Positions 54,379 through 61,660 of a DNA stretch of 64,000 nucleotides are shown here, piece after piece. The position numbers and the translations under genes were made by a program. The stretch spans positions 186,001 through 250,000 of the forward strand of contig JAJEAD010000076.1 in NCBI GenBank assembly GCA_022824305.1. Direction: 5' to 3'. The notes under the pieces are model-generated. The model saw only the letters and a program-made list of their open reading frames with translations, was not told the origin of the DNA and ran no database searches. Numbering within the stretch: position 1 is the first letter of the stretch; every line of letters starts with the position of its first letter. The DNA comes from Gammaproteobacteria bacterium. GTDB lineage: Bacteria > Pseudomonadota > Gammaproteobacteria > HK1.

Positions 54379-54588
54379 TCAGAAATCGGCGAGACGGTAG
54401 TACGTCTCGATATGAGGCGTGACATGGTAGCCCCTGGCCTTGGCCGGTGCCTGTGGCTCGGGACTGTTCCCCGCGGGCCCCGGCTGCGCGACGGTCGACT
54501 CGCTCGCCACGACAACGGCCGCGGCGCCGCCTGCTGCCACCATGCTTCGAAGGAACGCTCTGCGCCCCTTGGCTCTGGCTTCGTTCAT
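54379..54588 (-). CDS. fdhX: Formate dehydrogenase region Tat target protein
   Basis: The 69-residue product has a twin-arginine signal RRAFLRSMVAAGGAAAVVVA followed by a short segment ending RGYHVTPHIETYYRLADF. This fits the small family annotated as formate dehydrogenase region TAT target proteins, whose typical gene neighbour is fdhA. It ends 13 bases before the fdhA start. It probably escorts or stabilises the complex in the periplasm; no biochemical role has been shown. The upstream 290-bp gap has a perfect short inverted repeat. Confidence 0.85.
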   Translation of the reverse strand: MNEARAKGRRAFLRSMVAAGGAAAVVVASESTVAQPGPAGNSPEPQAPAKARGYHVTPHIETYYRLADF

Positions 54589-54702
54589 GTCTTAGTGTCC
54601 TCCGAGGTGTCCGGCCCCGCCGCCCATCGTGGTGGCGCCGCTGGCCCAATTCGTCACACACACTTCCGCCCGTCGAATTTAGCGCAATAGACGGCTCGCG
54701 TC

Positions 54703-54718
54703 TACGTACAAGTACGTA
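54703..54718 (-). promoter_or_regulatory. Perfect 7-bp inverted repeat upstream of fdhX (candidate operator)
   Basis: TACGTAC-AA-GTACGTA on the plus strand is a perfect palindrome with a two-base spacer, about 115 bases upstream of the fdhX start, in an AT-richer part of the 290-bp gap after torD. On the minus strand the TTGTAC inside it could act as -35, with TATTGC 16 bases downstream as a weak -10. It could be an internal promoter and operator for fdhX-fdhA-fdhB-fdhC. Confidence 0.4.
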
Positions 54719-54878
54719 CCCGGGCGACCGACCTTCCGCGGAACGCGGCCACCCGCCCCGAGGCGCCGCGTGTCCACTGGACGGCCCGGGTCGCGGGGCC
54801 TCGTTCCCGAACTGCTCCGGCAGACTCCGGGGGCGCGTCCACCCCGCTCTCGGCGCCTTCGGCCGGGTCCCGGAAGGA

Positions 54879-55502
54879 TTACCTCAGCATCGCGAGATAC
54901 TGGCGCTCGAACTCCATGAAGCGCATGCCGAACTCGCCCACCGCGCGGTAGAAGGAGGCTGATCCGGCGTCCCTCAGATCCCGGAAGAAGCTCTCCATCC
55001 AGGGCTCGATGTGCCGGGAGAAGAAGAGGCGCTGACTCCCGAGCCCCTGCGCCTCGGTGATCACCATCGCCATGACCTCGAGCAGCGCGCACGCGTGGTC
55101 CTCGGTCTCCGAGATCCGCTCCGAGCGTTCGAAGCCGAGCTGGGCAAGGTCCCTTCGCAACTCCGCCAGGGGCTTGTCCATCATGAATCCGGTGATGTAC
55201 CAGGAGCCGTAGGGCACGAGCTCGCCGCGCCCGAGCCCTATGAACAGCGCGTGGTACTCGTCGTCGAGCGCTTCGGGCGCGGCGGCGAGCGCCGCTTCCT
55301 TCAAGGACCGCCATGCCTGCCCGAATCGGGAGTCCGGCTCGGTTCCGCTCGTGTCGACCGAGGCCACGTGGTCGATGAGCTCCCTTTTCGGAGGCGCGGC
55401 CAGAAGCGCGGCGAGGAGCGCGTAGGTTGCGGCGCGAATCCGGCTCTCTTCGGACGCGTCGTCCGCCCCCGGCGGAGCGCTCGTCGGACCTGAATGCTCC
55501 AC
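54879..55502 (-). CDS. torD: TorD/DmsD-family maturation chaperone
   Basis: The 207-residue all-helical product has an N-terminal RAATYALLAALLAAPPKREL, LDDEYHALFIGLGRGELVPY GSWYITGFMMDKPLAE (the typical Y-x-x-L-F-I-G-x-G-x-G-x-L-x-P-Y core) and ISETEDHACALLEVMAMVIT with the conserved E-x-D-H. TorD-type chaperones bind the Tat signal of molybdoenzymes and assist cofactor loading; the likely client is FdhA. It lies 16 bases downstream of the ferredoxin-like gene in the operon. Confidence 0.9.
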   Translation of the reverse strand: MEHSGPTSAPPGADDASEESRIRAATYALLAALLAAPPKRELIDHVASVDTSGTEPDSRFGQAWRSLKEAALAAAPEALDDEYHALFIGLGRGELVPYGSWYITGFMMDKPLAELRRDLAQLGFERSERISETEDHACALLEVMAMVITEAQGLGSQRLFFSRHIEPWMESFFRDLRDAGSASFYRAVGEFGMRFMEFERQYLAMLR

Positions 55503-55518
55503 GTGCGCTTCCCCGCCT

Positions 55519-57156
55519 TCAGGCGCGCCCGGGACCGGAGTCCGTGTCCAGCAGCCCGCCGCCGTCCTTGAACATGTCCTTGACCCTGCAGTCTTCGCAC
55601 ATCTTGAGGCGGAGCACCGCTTCGGGCTTCTGAAACATCCAGTGGGCCGAGAGCTTGTCGGTCATGCGCTCGATGATCTTCGCCGTGGCGAAGGGCTTGC
55701 CGCATCGAATGCACTGAAACGGGCGATCCTCGTTCATCACCCGGGTCTCGAGACGCGCATCGGCATCGTAGAGGAAGCGTGGCACCCGGCGAATGGACCC
55801 TTCCGGGCACGCCTGCTCGCAGAGTCCGCATTGCACGCAGTTCCATTCCACGAATCGAAGCGCCGGCAGATCTCCGCCCGCCGACAGGGCCCGCGCCGGG
55901 CAGACGGAAGGACAGGCCATGCACAGGGTGCAGGATGCGGTGTCGACCTCGAGGGTCCCGAAGGGCGAGCCGGAAGGCAGAGGGGTCGAAGGGGAGGGAG
56001 AGGGGGCATGGGCCGCCAGGTGATCGACGGCATGGGCGAGCAGGGTGCGCTTGTCGTCGATTGCGGCGAATTGCGCGGGCGGGCGGGCGGCGGGCTCCGG
56101 CAAGGGCCACTCCCGGACCGAGTCTCCCCTGCGCCAGGCGACGCACGCGGCGGGATAGCCGAGCCCTTCGAGAAGCGCATGGGCGAGCTCCATCTGCCCC
56201 TCGATGGCGTCGCGCACCGAGCGCGGAAGCATGGCGGATTCCAGCAGCCAGACCCCTCGGGCGCCGTAGGCGAGAAGCACGAGCCAGGCCTCGGCGCCGA
56301 GGGAGCCGAGCTCTTCGACCTCGCAGGGAATGACGCTCCCGGGAAGCGTCGACTCGTGTTGCAGAACCCAGTCTCCGCCCTCTTCCCGGTCGTGGAGCAG
56401 CACGATCGGAGATTCGTCGCTCAGCTCGCGAAACGCGGCGAAGGCGCCTCGCATGGCGTCCAGCAGATCCTCCGCGGAAGGGTACGCGTAGCGCATCGCC
56501 CCGCTCGGGCAGACGCTGGCGCAGATCCCGCCCCCCTGGCAGAGATAGGGATCGACCTCCACCCCGTCTCCCGCGCTTCGAATCGCGTCGGTCGGACAGG
56601 CGTCCAGGCAGCGGGTGCATGCGCTCAGCCCCCGCGCCCCGTGGACGCAGATGTCGGGGTCATATCGGAAGTAGCGCGGCTTCTCGAACTCCCCCACGAG
56701 GTCGGGCATCGCGGCGAGGGCGCGCTCGAGGGCGACGCCTTCGGGGGCATGGTAGTAGCCGGGCGGCGCCACTTCGCTCGTGATGAGAGGGTTCTCGTTC
56801 AGGTCGAGCACCAGGTCGAAGGGCCGCTCGTCGCTCAGGACGGAAGGCGCAATCAGCGTCTCTTCCGGACCCAGAATCCGGAACTGGCCCAGATGGCCGT
56901 CGACCGCCACCACGTTGGCGCGGATGACTCCCGCTTCCGGACCGGAGCCGGGATCGCCGGGGCCGATGGCCGTGCCGCTGAGCGGAGGCGGCAATGCGCG
57001 CGCCACATCCGTGGCCCGAGCCTCGGATCCGAGCACCGCGACCCGGCCTCCGGACTGGTACCCCACGAGCGACGTGGGGGTGGCCGAGTGCGAAGCGAGT
57101 CGGGCCACGGCGGCCGCCCGGGCGCTGCCATCCTTCATGGGGACCTCGTCATCCAT
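55519..57156 (-). CDS. Multi-cluster 4Fe-4S protein of the formate dehydrogenase operon
   Basis: The product of about 545 residues contains an N-terminal region with an FdhE/coenzyme-F420-hydrogenase-like segment, a 4Fe-4S pair at about residues 145-205 (CVHGARGLSACTRCLDACPT; CQGGGICASVCPSGA), a central unmodelled domain, a second pair at about 410-465 (CTLCMACPSVCPA; CVQCGLCEQACPE) and a C-terminal C-x2-C...C-x2-C zinc-like region (QCIRCGKPFATAKIIERM, MCEDC). Such large polyferredoxins accompany DUF3305/DUF3306 formate dehydrogenase loci in proteobacteria and may deliver electrons during maturation. It overlaps the DUF3306 gene by eight bases, and torD follows after 16 bases. Confidence 0.85.
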   Translation of the reverse strand: MDDEVPMKDGSARAAAVARLASHSATPTSLVGYQSGGRVAVLGSEARATDVARALPPPLSGTAIGPGDPGSGPEAGVIRANVVAVDGHLGQFRILGPEETLIAPSVLSDERPFDLVLDLNENPLITSEVAPPGYYHAPEGVALERALAAMPDLVGEFEKPRYFRYDPDICVHGARGLSACTRCLDACPTDAIRSAGDGVEVDPYLCQGGGICASVCPSGAMRYAYPSAEDLLDAMRGAFAAFRELSDESPIVLLHDREEGGDWVLQHESTLPGSVIPCEVEELGSLGAEAWLVLLAYGARGVWLLESAMLPRSVRDAIEGQMELAHALLEGLGYPAACVAWRRGDSVREWPLPEPAARPPAQFAAIDDKRTLLAHAVDHLAAHAPSPSPSTPLPSGSPFGTLEVDTASCTLCMACPSVCPARALSAGGDLPALRFVEWNCVQCGLCEQACPEGSIRRVPRFLYDADARLETRVMNEDRPFQCIRCGKPFATAKIIERMTDKLSAHWMFQKPEAVLRLKMCEDCRVKDMFKDGGGLLDTDSGPGRA

Positions 57157-58030
57157 GGTCAAGCCCGTCCCCGGTCCCGCGCCCGGGGACGGCGCGGCCT
57201 TCGCTGCCCTCGCGATCGTCCGGACCCTCGACCGGCGCCTCCTCTCCGGCCCGCGAGTCGGCGGACGCGCGTGGAGTCCCATCCCCTTCCTCGTGCTCGC
57301 CCGACGAGCCGACGGACGATACCTGTCGCGACGTGAGCCCGACCGTCGCGAAGGGTGCTTCGGCGTCGTCCGGTGAAGGTTCCGCGCCCGCCTCCCCGCC
57401 TTCCGCCGGCGGGTGCAGGTCACCGGACACGGCAGGGGACGGGCCGGAAGCCCGGACATCGGGGTCGGGCAGCGAGCGCTTCGCGGCAAGCTCCGCGTCT
57501 TCGCCATCGGAATGCACAGCGGCGCCCGCTTCGGCTTCCTGGACCTCTTCCGGCGGGGCGGGCCGGTCCCGGTCCGCCTCGCCGACGGCCCTGCGATCGG
57601 TCCCCGCCGCTTCGGCGGATTCCGTCGCCCGGGACCTTGTCCTCTTGGCGTGGAACGCTTCGCTCAGAACCGCGAAGGACCTGAAATCGTCGTCGTAGTC
57701 GTCGAGACCATCGGTGATGTTGTACAGCGGGCTGCGAAAGAGCTTGCGGAGCGCGAGACGGCGCAGTTCGTCGCTCACTCCCGGAGACATGAATCCGCTG
57801 TAGTCGCTCTCCGGTCCCAGGGAATCCAGCGGCGGCATGTCGGCATCTCCCGGCGGTGGCGTGTCGGGTTCCCGGAGGGCAGGCGCCCTGCCTTCCGCTT
57901 CGCCCGGAGGGGCGGCTTCTTCGTCCGGGTTCCCGTTCCCGGGGTCTCGCGACGCCTGGTGCTTGCGACGCGCCCAGCGGCCGAGCAGGGTCTCGCTTCC
58001 TCGCGCCTCCGAGGGATCCTTAGCCGCCAT
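57149..58030 (-). CDS. DUF3306-domain protein
   Basis: The 293-residue product begins with SETLLGRWARRKHQASRDPG and contains MPPLDSLGPESDYSGFMSPG VSDELRRLALRKLFRSP and DGLDDYDDDFRSFAVLSEAF, the DUF3306 pattern found in formate dehydrogenase accessory operons. From about residue 145 it is followed by a highly acidic, proline- and glycine-rich disordered tail (about 150 residues). Members are soluble, with no known reaction. It starts 114 bases after the DUF3305 gene. The ATG at 58030 is taken as start, because the 11 residues before it are arginine-rich and not part of the family. Confidence 0.85.
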   Translation of the reverse strand: MAAKDPSEARGSETLLGRWARRKHQASRDPGNGNPDEEAAPPGEAEGRAPALREPDTPPPGDADMPPLDSLGPESDYSGFMSPGVSDELRRLALRKLFRSPLYNITDGLDDYDDDFRSFAVLSEAFHAKRTRSRATESAEAAGTDRRAVGEADRDRPAPPEEVQEAEAGAAVHSDGEDAELAAKRSLPDPDVRASGPSPAVSGDLHPPAEGGEAGAEPSPDDAEAPFATVGLTSRQVSSVGSSGEHEEGDGTPRASADSRAGEEAPVEGPDDREGSEGRAVPGRGTGDGLDHG

Positions 58031-58144
58031 CTTCCACCGCCGCACGCGGCGCGGGTTTCGCATCGCCGCCGGGGGCCCGGCGGCCTGCGGCGTGAGATCG
58101 CCGCGGGCTGCCGCAGCCGACGGGCGTCCGACCGGACCCGGGCC

Positions 58145-58648
58145 TCACTGGTCCCGCGTCCAGTCCCGCCGCCGGCGCTTCCGCTTGACCTTGGGACGGT
58201 AGTTTTCCACCACGAATCGCTCCACCCACTGGTGGACCTTGTCGGGCATCGGAACGGAGAATACCGGATCGTCGGACTCCAGGTGAGCGCTCGCCTCGTC
58301 CTGGTCCGCGCTCACCATCACCGGAATCAGGGTTCCGTCGGGATCTTCGGACTCCTCGTCGAGATGGCACACGACGAAGAGGCAGGGGCGCCCGCTCTGC
58401 AGGTTGTACCAGTAGCCCTCGCAGAGGTCGCGGAACAGCTCCAGGACGAGGCCGCTCCACATCCAGGTCTCGCCGTCGCCGTCCCGGGAGACCAGGGTAC
58501 GCTCGGGCGCCGACTCGACGACCCGCATGCCGGCGACCACCGCGCGCACCTCCCATTGCGGGAGGGTCCAGCGCCCCGCCCTCACTTCCCGGCGCTCCAC
58601 GAGAACGGAAACCGGGATTCGCAGCGAGGGAGGGGCTGTCGTGCTCAT
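58145..58648 (-). CDS. DUF3305-domain protein, first gene of the formate dehydrogenase operon
   Basis: The 167-residue product matches DUF3305: IPVSVLVERREVRAGRWTLP QWEVRAVVAGM, MWSGLVLELFRDLCEGYWYN LQSGRPCLFVVCHL and a C-terminal VHQWVERFVVENYRPKVKRK-type helix. DUF3305 and DUF3306 genes are paired at the head of periplasmic Cys-type formate dehydrogenase loci; their role is probably in enzyme maturation. The gene lies only 27 bases from tsf (58676), on the same strand and downstream of it. The fdh operon may therefore be partly read from the rpsB-tsf promoter. Confidence 0.85.
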   Translation of the reverse strand: MSTTAPPSLRIPVSVLVERREVRAGRWTLPQWEVRAVVAGMRVVESAPERTLVSRDGDGETWMWSGLVLELFRDLCEGYWYNLQSGRPCLFVVCHLDEESEDPDGTLIPVMVSADQDEASAHLESDDPVFSVPMPDKVHQWVERFVVENYRPKVKRKRRRRDWTRDQ

Positions 58649-58675
58649 CTGGCCCGCTTCGGCGACTGACGTGCC

Positions 58676-59575
58676 TCAGACCCGTTCGGCATTCGCCTCG
58701 CTGTCGCGGACCTGAGCCATCACTTCGGCGGCGAAGTTCTCCGTCTTCTTCTCGATGCCTTCGCCGACCTCGAATCGAGCCATCGACCTGACCGAGGCCG
58801 AAGAACGTTCGAGGAACTTCCCCATGGACTGATCGGGGTCCTTGACGAAAGGCTGTCCGAGCAGCGTTATCTCGCGGACGTACTTGCCGAGGCGCCCGGC
58901 GACAATCTTCTCCTGGATCGCCGCCGGCTTGCCGCTGTCGGCGACCTGCGCACGCAGGATGTCGCGCTCGCGCTCGATCAGTTGCGGCGGCAGATCCGCC
59001 TCGCTGACGGCAAGGGGACGGCTGGCCGCCACGTGCATCGCGACGTCCTTGCCGAGCGAGGAATCGCCGCCCTGCACGTCCACGAGCACTCCGATGCGCC
59101 CGAGATGCAGGTAAGCGCCGAGAACGCCGCCTCGAGACTGAAGCAGCGCCACCCGACGCACGCTGATGTTCTCGCCGAGCTGCGCGATGAGATCGCGGCG
59201 ACGCTCTTCCACGCTTGCCCCCTCATCCTCGACCGGACTGCGAAGGAGAGTCTCCACATCCTCCGTAGCGTGGCGGAGCGCACTGTCCGCAACCGCCTGC
59301 ACGAATGCCCGGAAGCGATCTTCCTTCGCCACGAAATCGGTTTCGCAGTTGACCTCGACCATCGCCCCCCGGGATTCCCGCGTCGCGATGCCTACCAGCC
59401 CCTGCGCGGTGGTTCGCCCCGACTTCTTGTCGGCCTTGGCCTGACCCGACTTCCGCAGGTGCTCCACCGCCGCTTCGAGGTCACCCCCGGATTCGACGAG
59501 CGCCTTCTTGCACTCCATCATGCCCGCGCCCGTACGCTCGCGCAGTTCCTTGACCAGGCTCGCGCTTATCTGCAT
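58676..59575 (-). CDS. tsf: Translation elongation factor Ts
   Basis: The 299-residue product begins MQISASLVKELRERTGAGMM and has ECKKALVESGGDLEAAVEHL (UBA-like domain), then RGAMVEVNCETDFVAKEDRF (the conserved core) and a C-terminal region with EVMAQVRDSEA. EF-Ts recharges EF-Tu by exchanging GDP for GTP. It is 19 bases after rpsB, the universal order. The usual downstream pyrH is displaced by about 14.5 kb. Confidence 0.96.
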   Translation of the reverse strand: MQISASLVKELRERTGAGMMECKKALVESGGDLEAAVEHLRKSGQAKADKKSGRTTAQGLVGIATRESRGAMVEVNCETDFVAKEDRFRAFVQAVADSALRHATEDVETLLRSPVEDEGASVEERRRDLIAQLGENISVRRVALLQSRGGVLGAYLHLGRIGVLVDVQGGDSSLGKDVAMHVAASRPLAVSEADLPPQLIERERDILRAQVADSGKPAAIQEKIVAGRLGKYVREITLLGQPFVKDPDQSMGKFLERSSASVRSMARFEVGEGIEKKTENFAAEVMAQVRDSEANAERV

Positions 59576-59594
59576 GGCCCGCTTTCCTCAGCTA

Positions 59595-60521
59595 TCAGGC
59601 CGACGGGCTCGCGGCGCCCGGCTCCGCCTCGGGCTGCTCCGCTTCCGTCGCCGTGTTCGTGGCCGTCTTCAGGGTGATGACCGTCTTCCGCACCGGCGCT
59701 TCCGGCTCAGCCGCCGGCGGCTCCGCGGCCGTGTCTTCCGGTGCGGCATCGGCCGAATCGCCGGCCTCTTCCGCCGGCTCCTCGCTCGCTGCCGTCTGCG
59801 GTTCTTCTTCCTCCTTCTCCGAAGCGATCGGAAGCTGAGCGGACATCCGCCCCTCGATCACCGCATCCGCCGCCCCGCGCAGGTAGAGCTCGATGGAACG
59901 TATCGCGTCGTCGTTGCCCGGAATGACGTAGTCGACGCCTTCGGGCGTGTTGTTGGTGTCGACCACACCGACCACGGGGATCGAGAGCTTCACCGCTTCG
60001 GCGACAGCGATTTTCTCGTGGCCGACGTCGATGATGAAGATGGCGTCCGGGATTCCGTCCATGTCCCGGATTCCGCCGAGGCTGCGCTTCAGCTTGGAGG
60101 CTTCGCGCTGGACCGACAGCCCTTCCTTCTTGCTGAGACGATCGAGCCCTCCTTCGTCCACGACCGCTTCGTAGTCCTTGAGGCGCTTGATGGAGTTCTT
60201 CACCGTGCGGAAGTTGGTCAGCATGCCCCCCAGCCAGCGCCGGTCGACGTAGGGCATCCCGCAGCGTGCGGCCTCCCTCGCGATGACGGCCTGGGCCGCA
60301 CGCTTCGTGCCCACGAAGAGAATCGTGCCTCGGTTGGCCGCCATGCGGCGCAGGAAGTTGACGGACTCCTCGTAGAGGGGCAGCGACTTCTCGAGGTTGA
60401 TGATATGGATCTTGTTGCGCTCTCCGAAGATGTAAGGCGCCATCCTCGGGTTCCAGAAACGGGTCTGGTGACCGAAGTGCACTCCGGCCTCCAGCATCTC
60501 GCGCATCGTGACTTCTGCCAT
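59595..60521 (-). CDS. rpsB: 30S ribosomal protein S2 with an extended acidic C-terminus
   Basis: The product of about 308 residues starts [20 protein letters not shown] and has [52 protein letters not shown] and [16 protein letters not shown]. The last 70 or so residues are Ala/Glu/Pro-rich and disordered (for example [20 protein letters not shown]), whereas typical S2 ends near residue 240-250. S2 binds the 30S head and recruits S1. The ATG at 60521 is preferred over that two codons upstream, because the family begins with M-A-x-V-(T/S)-M-R-(E/D)-M. Confidence 0.95.
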   Translation of the reverse strand: MAEVTMREMLEAGVHFGHQTRFWNPRMAPYIFGERNKIHIINLEKSLPLYEESVNFLRRMAANRGTILFVGTKRAAQAVIAREAARCGMPYVDRRWLGGMLTNFRTVKNSIKRLKDYEAVVDEGGLDRLSKKEGLSVQREASKLKRSLGGIRDMDGIPDAIFIIDVGHEKIAVAEAVKLSIPVVGVVDTNNTPEGVDYVIPGNDDAIRSIELYLRGAADAVIEGRMSAQLPIASEKEEEEPQTAASEEPAEEAGDSADAAPEDTAAEPPAAEPEAPVRKTVITLKTATNTATEAEQPEAEPGAASPSA

Positions 60522-60708
60522 GAACAATGGCCTCGTGATCGGGTTAGGCTTCCGCGCGCCTCCCGCATCGACCCCGCTCAGCGCGAGGGCACCCGGATGG
60601 GGAATTGAAGCGTGCGTGTGGTCTCCGGCCCGCGTGTTGCCGGCCGGGGGCGCGCTTTATACCATAATCGCGCCCGGAGGTCACAAACGATCCAGGTCCC
60701 TTTCGAGA
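60522..60708. promoter_or_regulatory. Divergent promoter region between rpsB and map
   Basis: This 187-bp gap separates two divergent housekeeping genes. An AT-rich island at 60656-60670 (CTTTATACCATAATCGC) stands out in GC-rich surroundings. It could provide a -10 element for map (TATACC) or, read on the minus strand, for rpsB (TATAAA, with a TTGTGA 19 bases upstream). No single unambiguous -35/-10 pair is present, so the assignment is tentative. Confidence 0.35.
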
Positions 60709-61512
60709 ATGAGAAACCGCGCCTTGTCCAGACGTTCGTCCGGCCACCGCATCTCGATCAAGTCGCCCGCGGAGGTCGAGAAGATGCGAGTGGCGGGGCG
60801 GCTTGCGGCCGAGGTGCTGCACATGATCCGACCCTACGTCGTTCCCGGGGTGACCACCGGCGATCTCGACCGGATCTGCCACGAGTACATCGTGGAGACT
60901 CTGGGATGCATCCCCGCCCCTCTCAACTATCACGGGTTTCCCAAGTCGATCTGCACCTCGATAAACCACCAGGTGTGTCATGGAATACCCAGTGAGCGCC
61001 GGCTCAAGAACGGGGACATCGTGAACATCGACGTCACCGTCATCAAGGACGGCTATCACGGTGACACGAGCAAGATGTTCGAGGTGGGCGAGACGTCCAT
61101 CGCGGCCAGGCGCGTTGCGCGCATCGCCTACGAGTCCATGCGCATCGGCATCGAAATGGTGCGTCCCGGCATTCACCTCGGTGATATCGGCCATGCGATC
61201 CAGTCCCACGTCGAGAAGAACAACTGCTCCGTGGTCCGCGAGTACTGCGGCCACGGAATCGGCCGGGTCTTCCACGAAGAGCCGCAGGTTCTCCACTACG
61301 GGAAGCCGGGCACCAGAGAGCGCCTGGAGGAAGGAATGACGTTCACCATCGAGCCGATGGTGAACGCGGGCAAGCGTCACGTGAAGCTGCTGAAGGACGG
61401 CTGGACGGTGGTGACCAAGGACCGAAGCCTTTCCGCGCAGTGGGAACACACGGTGCTCGTGACCCGGGACCGATTCGAGGTGCTGACCAGGCGGGACGAG
61501 GACGATATCTAG
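60709..61512 (+). CDS. map: Methionine aminopeptidase type I
   Basis: The 267-residue product has the M24 type I core: ISIKSPAEVEKMRVAGRLAA EVL, the metal ligands in NIDVTVIKDGYHGDTSKMFE (two Asp), EYCGHGIGRVFHEEPQVLHY (His), TFTIEPMVNAG (Glu) and SAQWEHTVLVT (Glu). It removes the initiator methionine from nascent proteins. It is divergent from rpsB, as in other gammaproteobacteria, and is followed by glnD. The ATG at 60709 is chosen; upstream in-frame residues overlap the rpsB leader and are non-conserved. Confidence 0.95.
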   Translation: MRNRALSRRSSGHRISIKSPAEVEKMRVAGRLAAEVLHMIRPYVVPGVTTGDLDRICHEYIVETLGCIPAPLNYHGFPKSICTSINHQVCHGIPSERRLKNGDIVNIDVTVIKDGYHGDTSKMFEVGETSIAARRVARIAYESMRIGIEMVRPGIHLGDIGHAIQSHVEKNNCSVVREYCGHGIGRVFHEEPQVLHYGKPGTRERLEEGMTFTIEPMVNAGKRHVKLLKDGWTVVTKDRSLSAQWEHTVLVTRDRFEVLTRRDEDDI

Positions 61513-61660
61513 ACAGGCTTCGCCGGTTCACGGCGGCGGACGCGACTCCCGTGCCGGCGCGCAACGCCGCCCCTCCATCGTCCCCTTCCGGGAAGCGCTC
61601 CTGCGGATCGACGATTCGCTGCGGGTCCGACACGCGGCCGGAGAGCGCGCCCTTGCGCTC

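Noticed and set aside
57930..57960. Repeat shared between 4778-4800 and 57935-57960 (ATTCCCGTTCCCGGG-like)
   Set aside because: Only about 15 bases match in GC-rich palindromic sequence, one copy being coding; it is compatible with chance.
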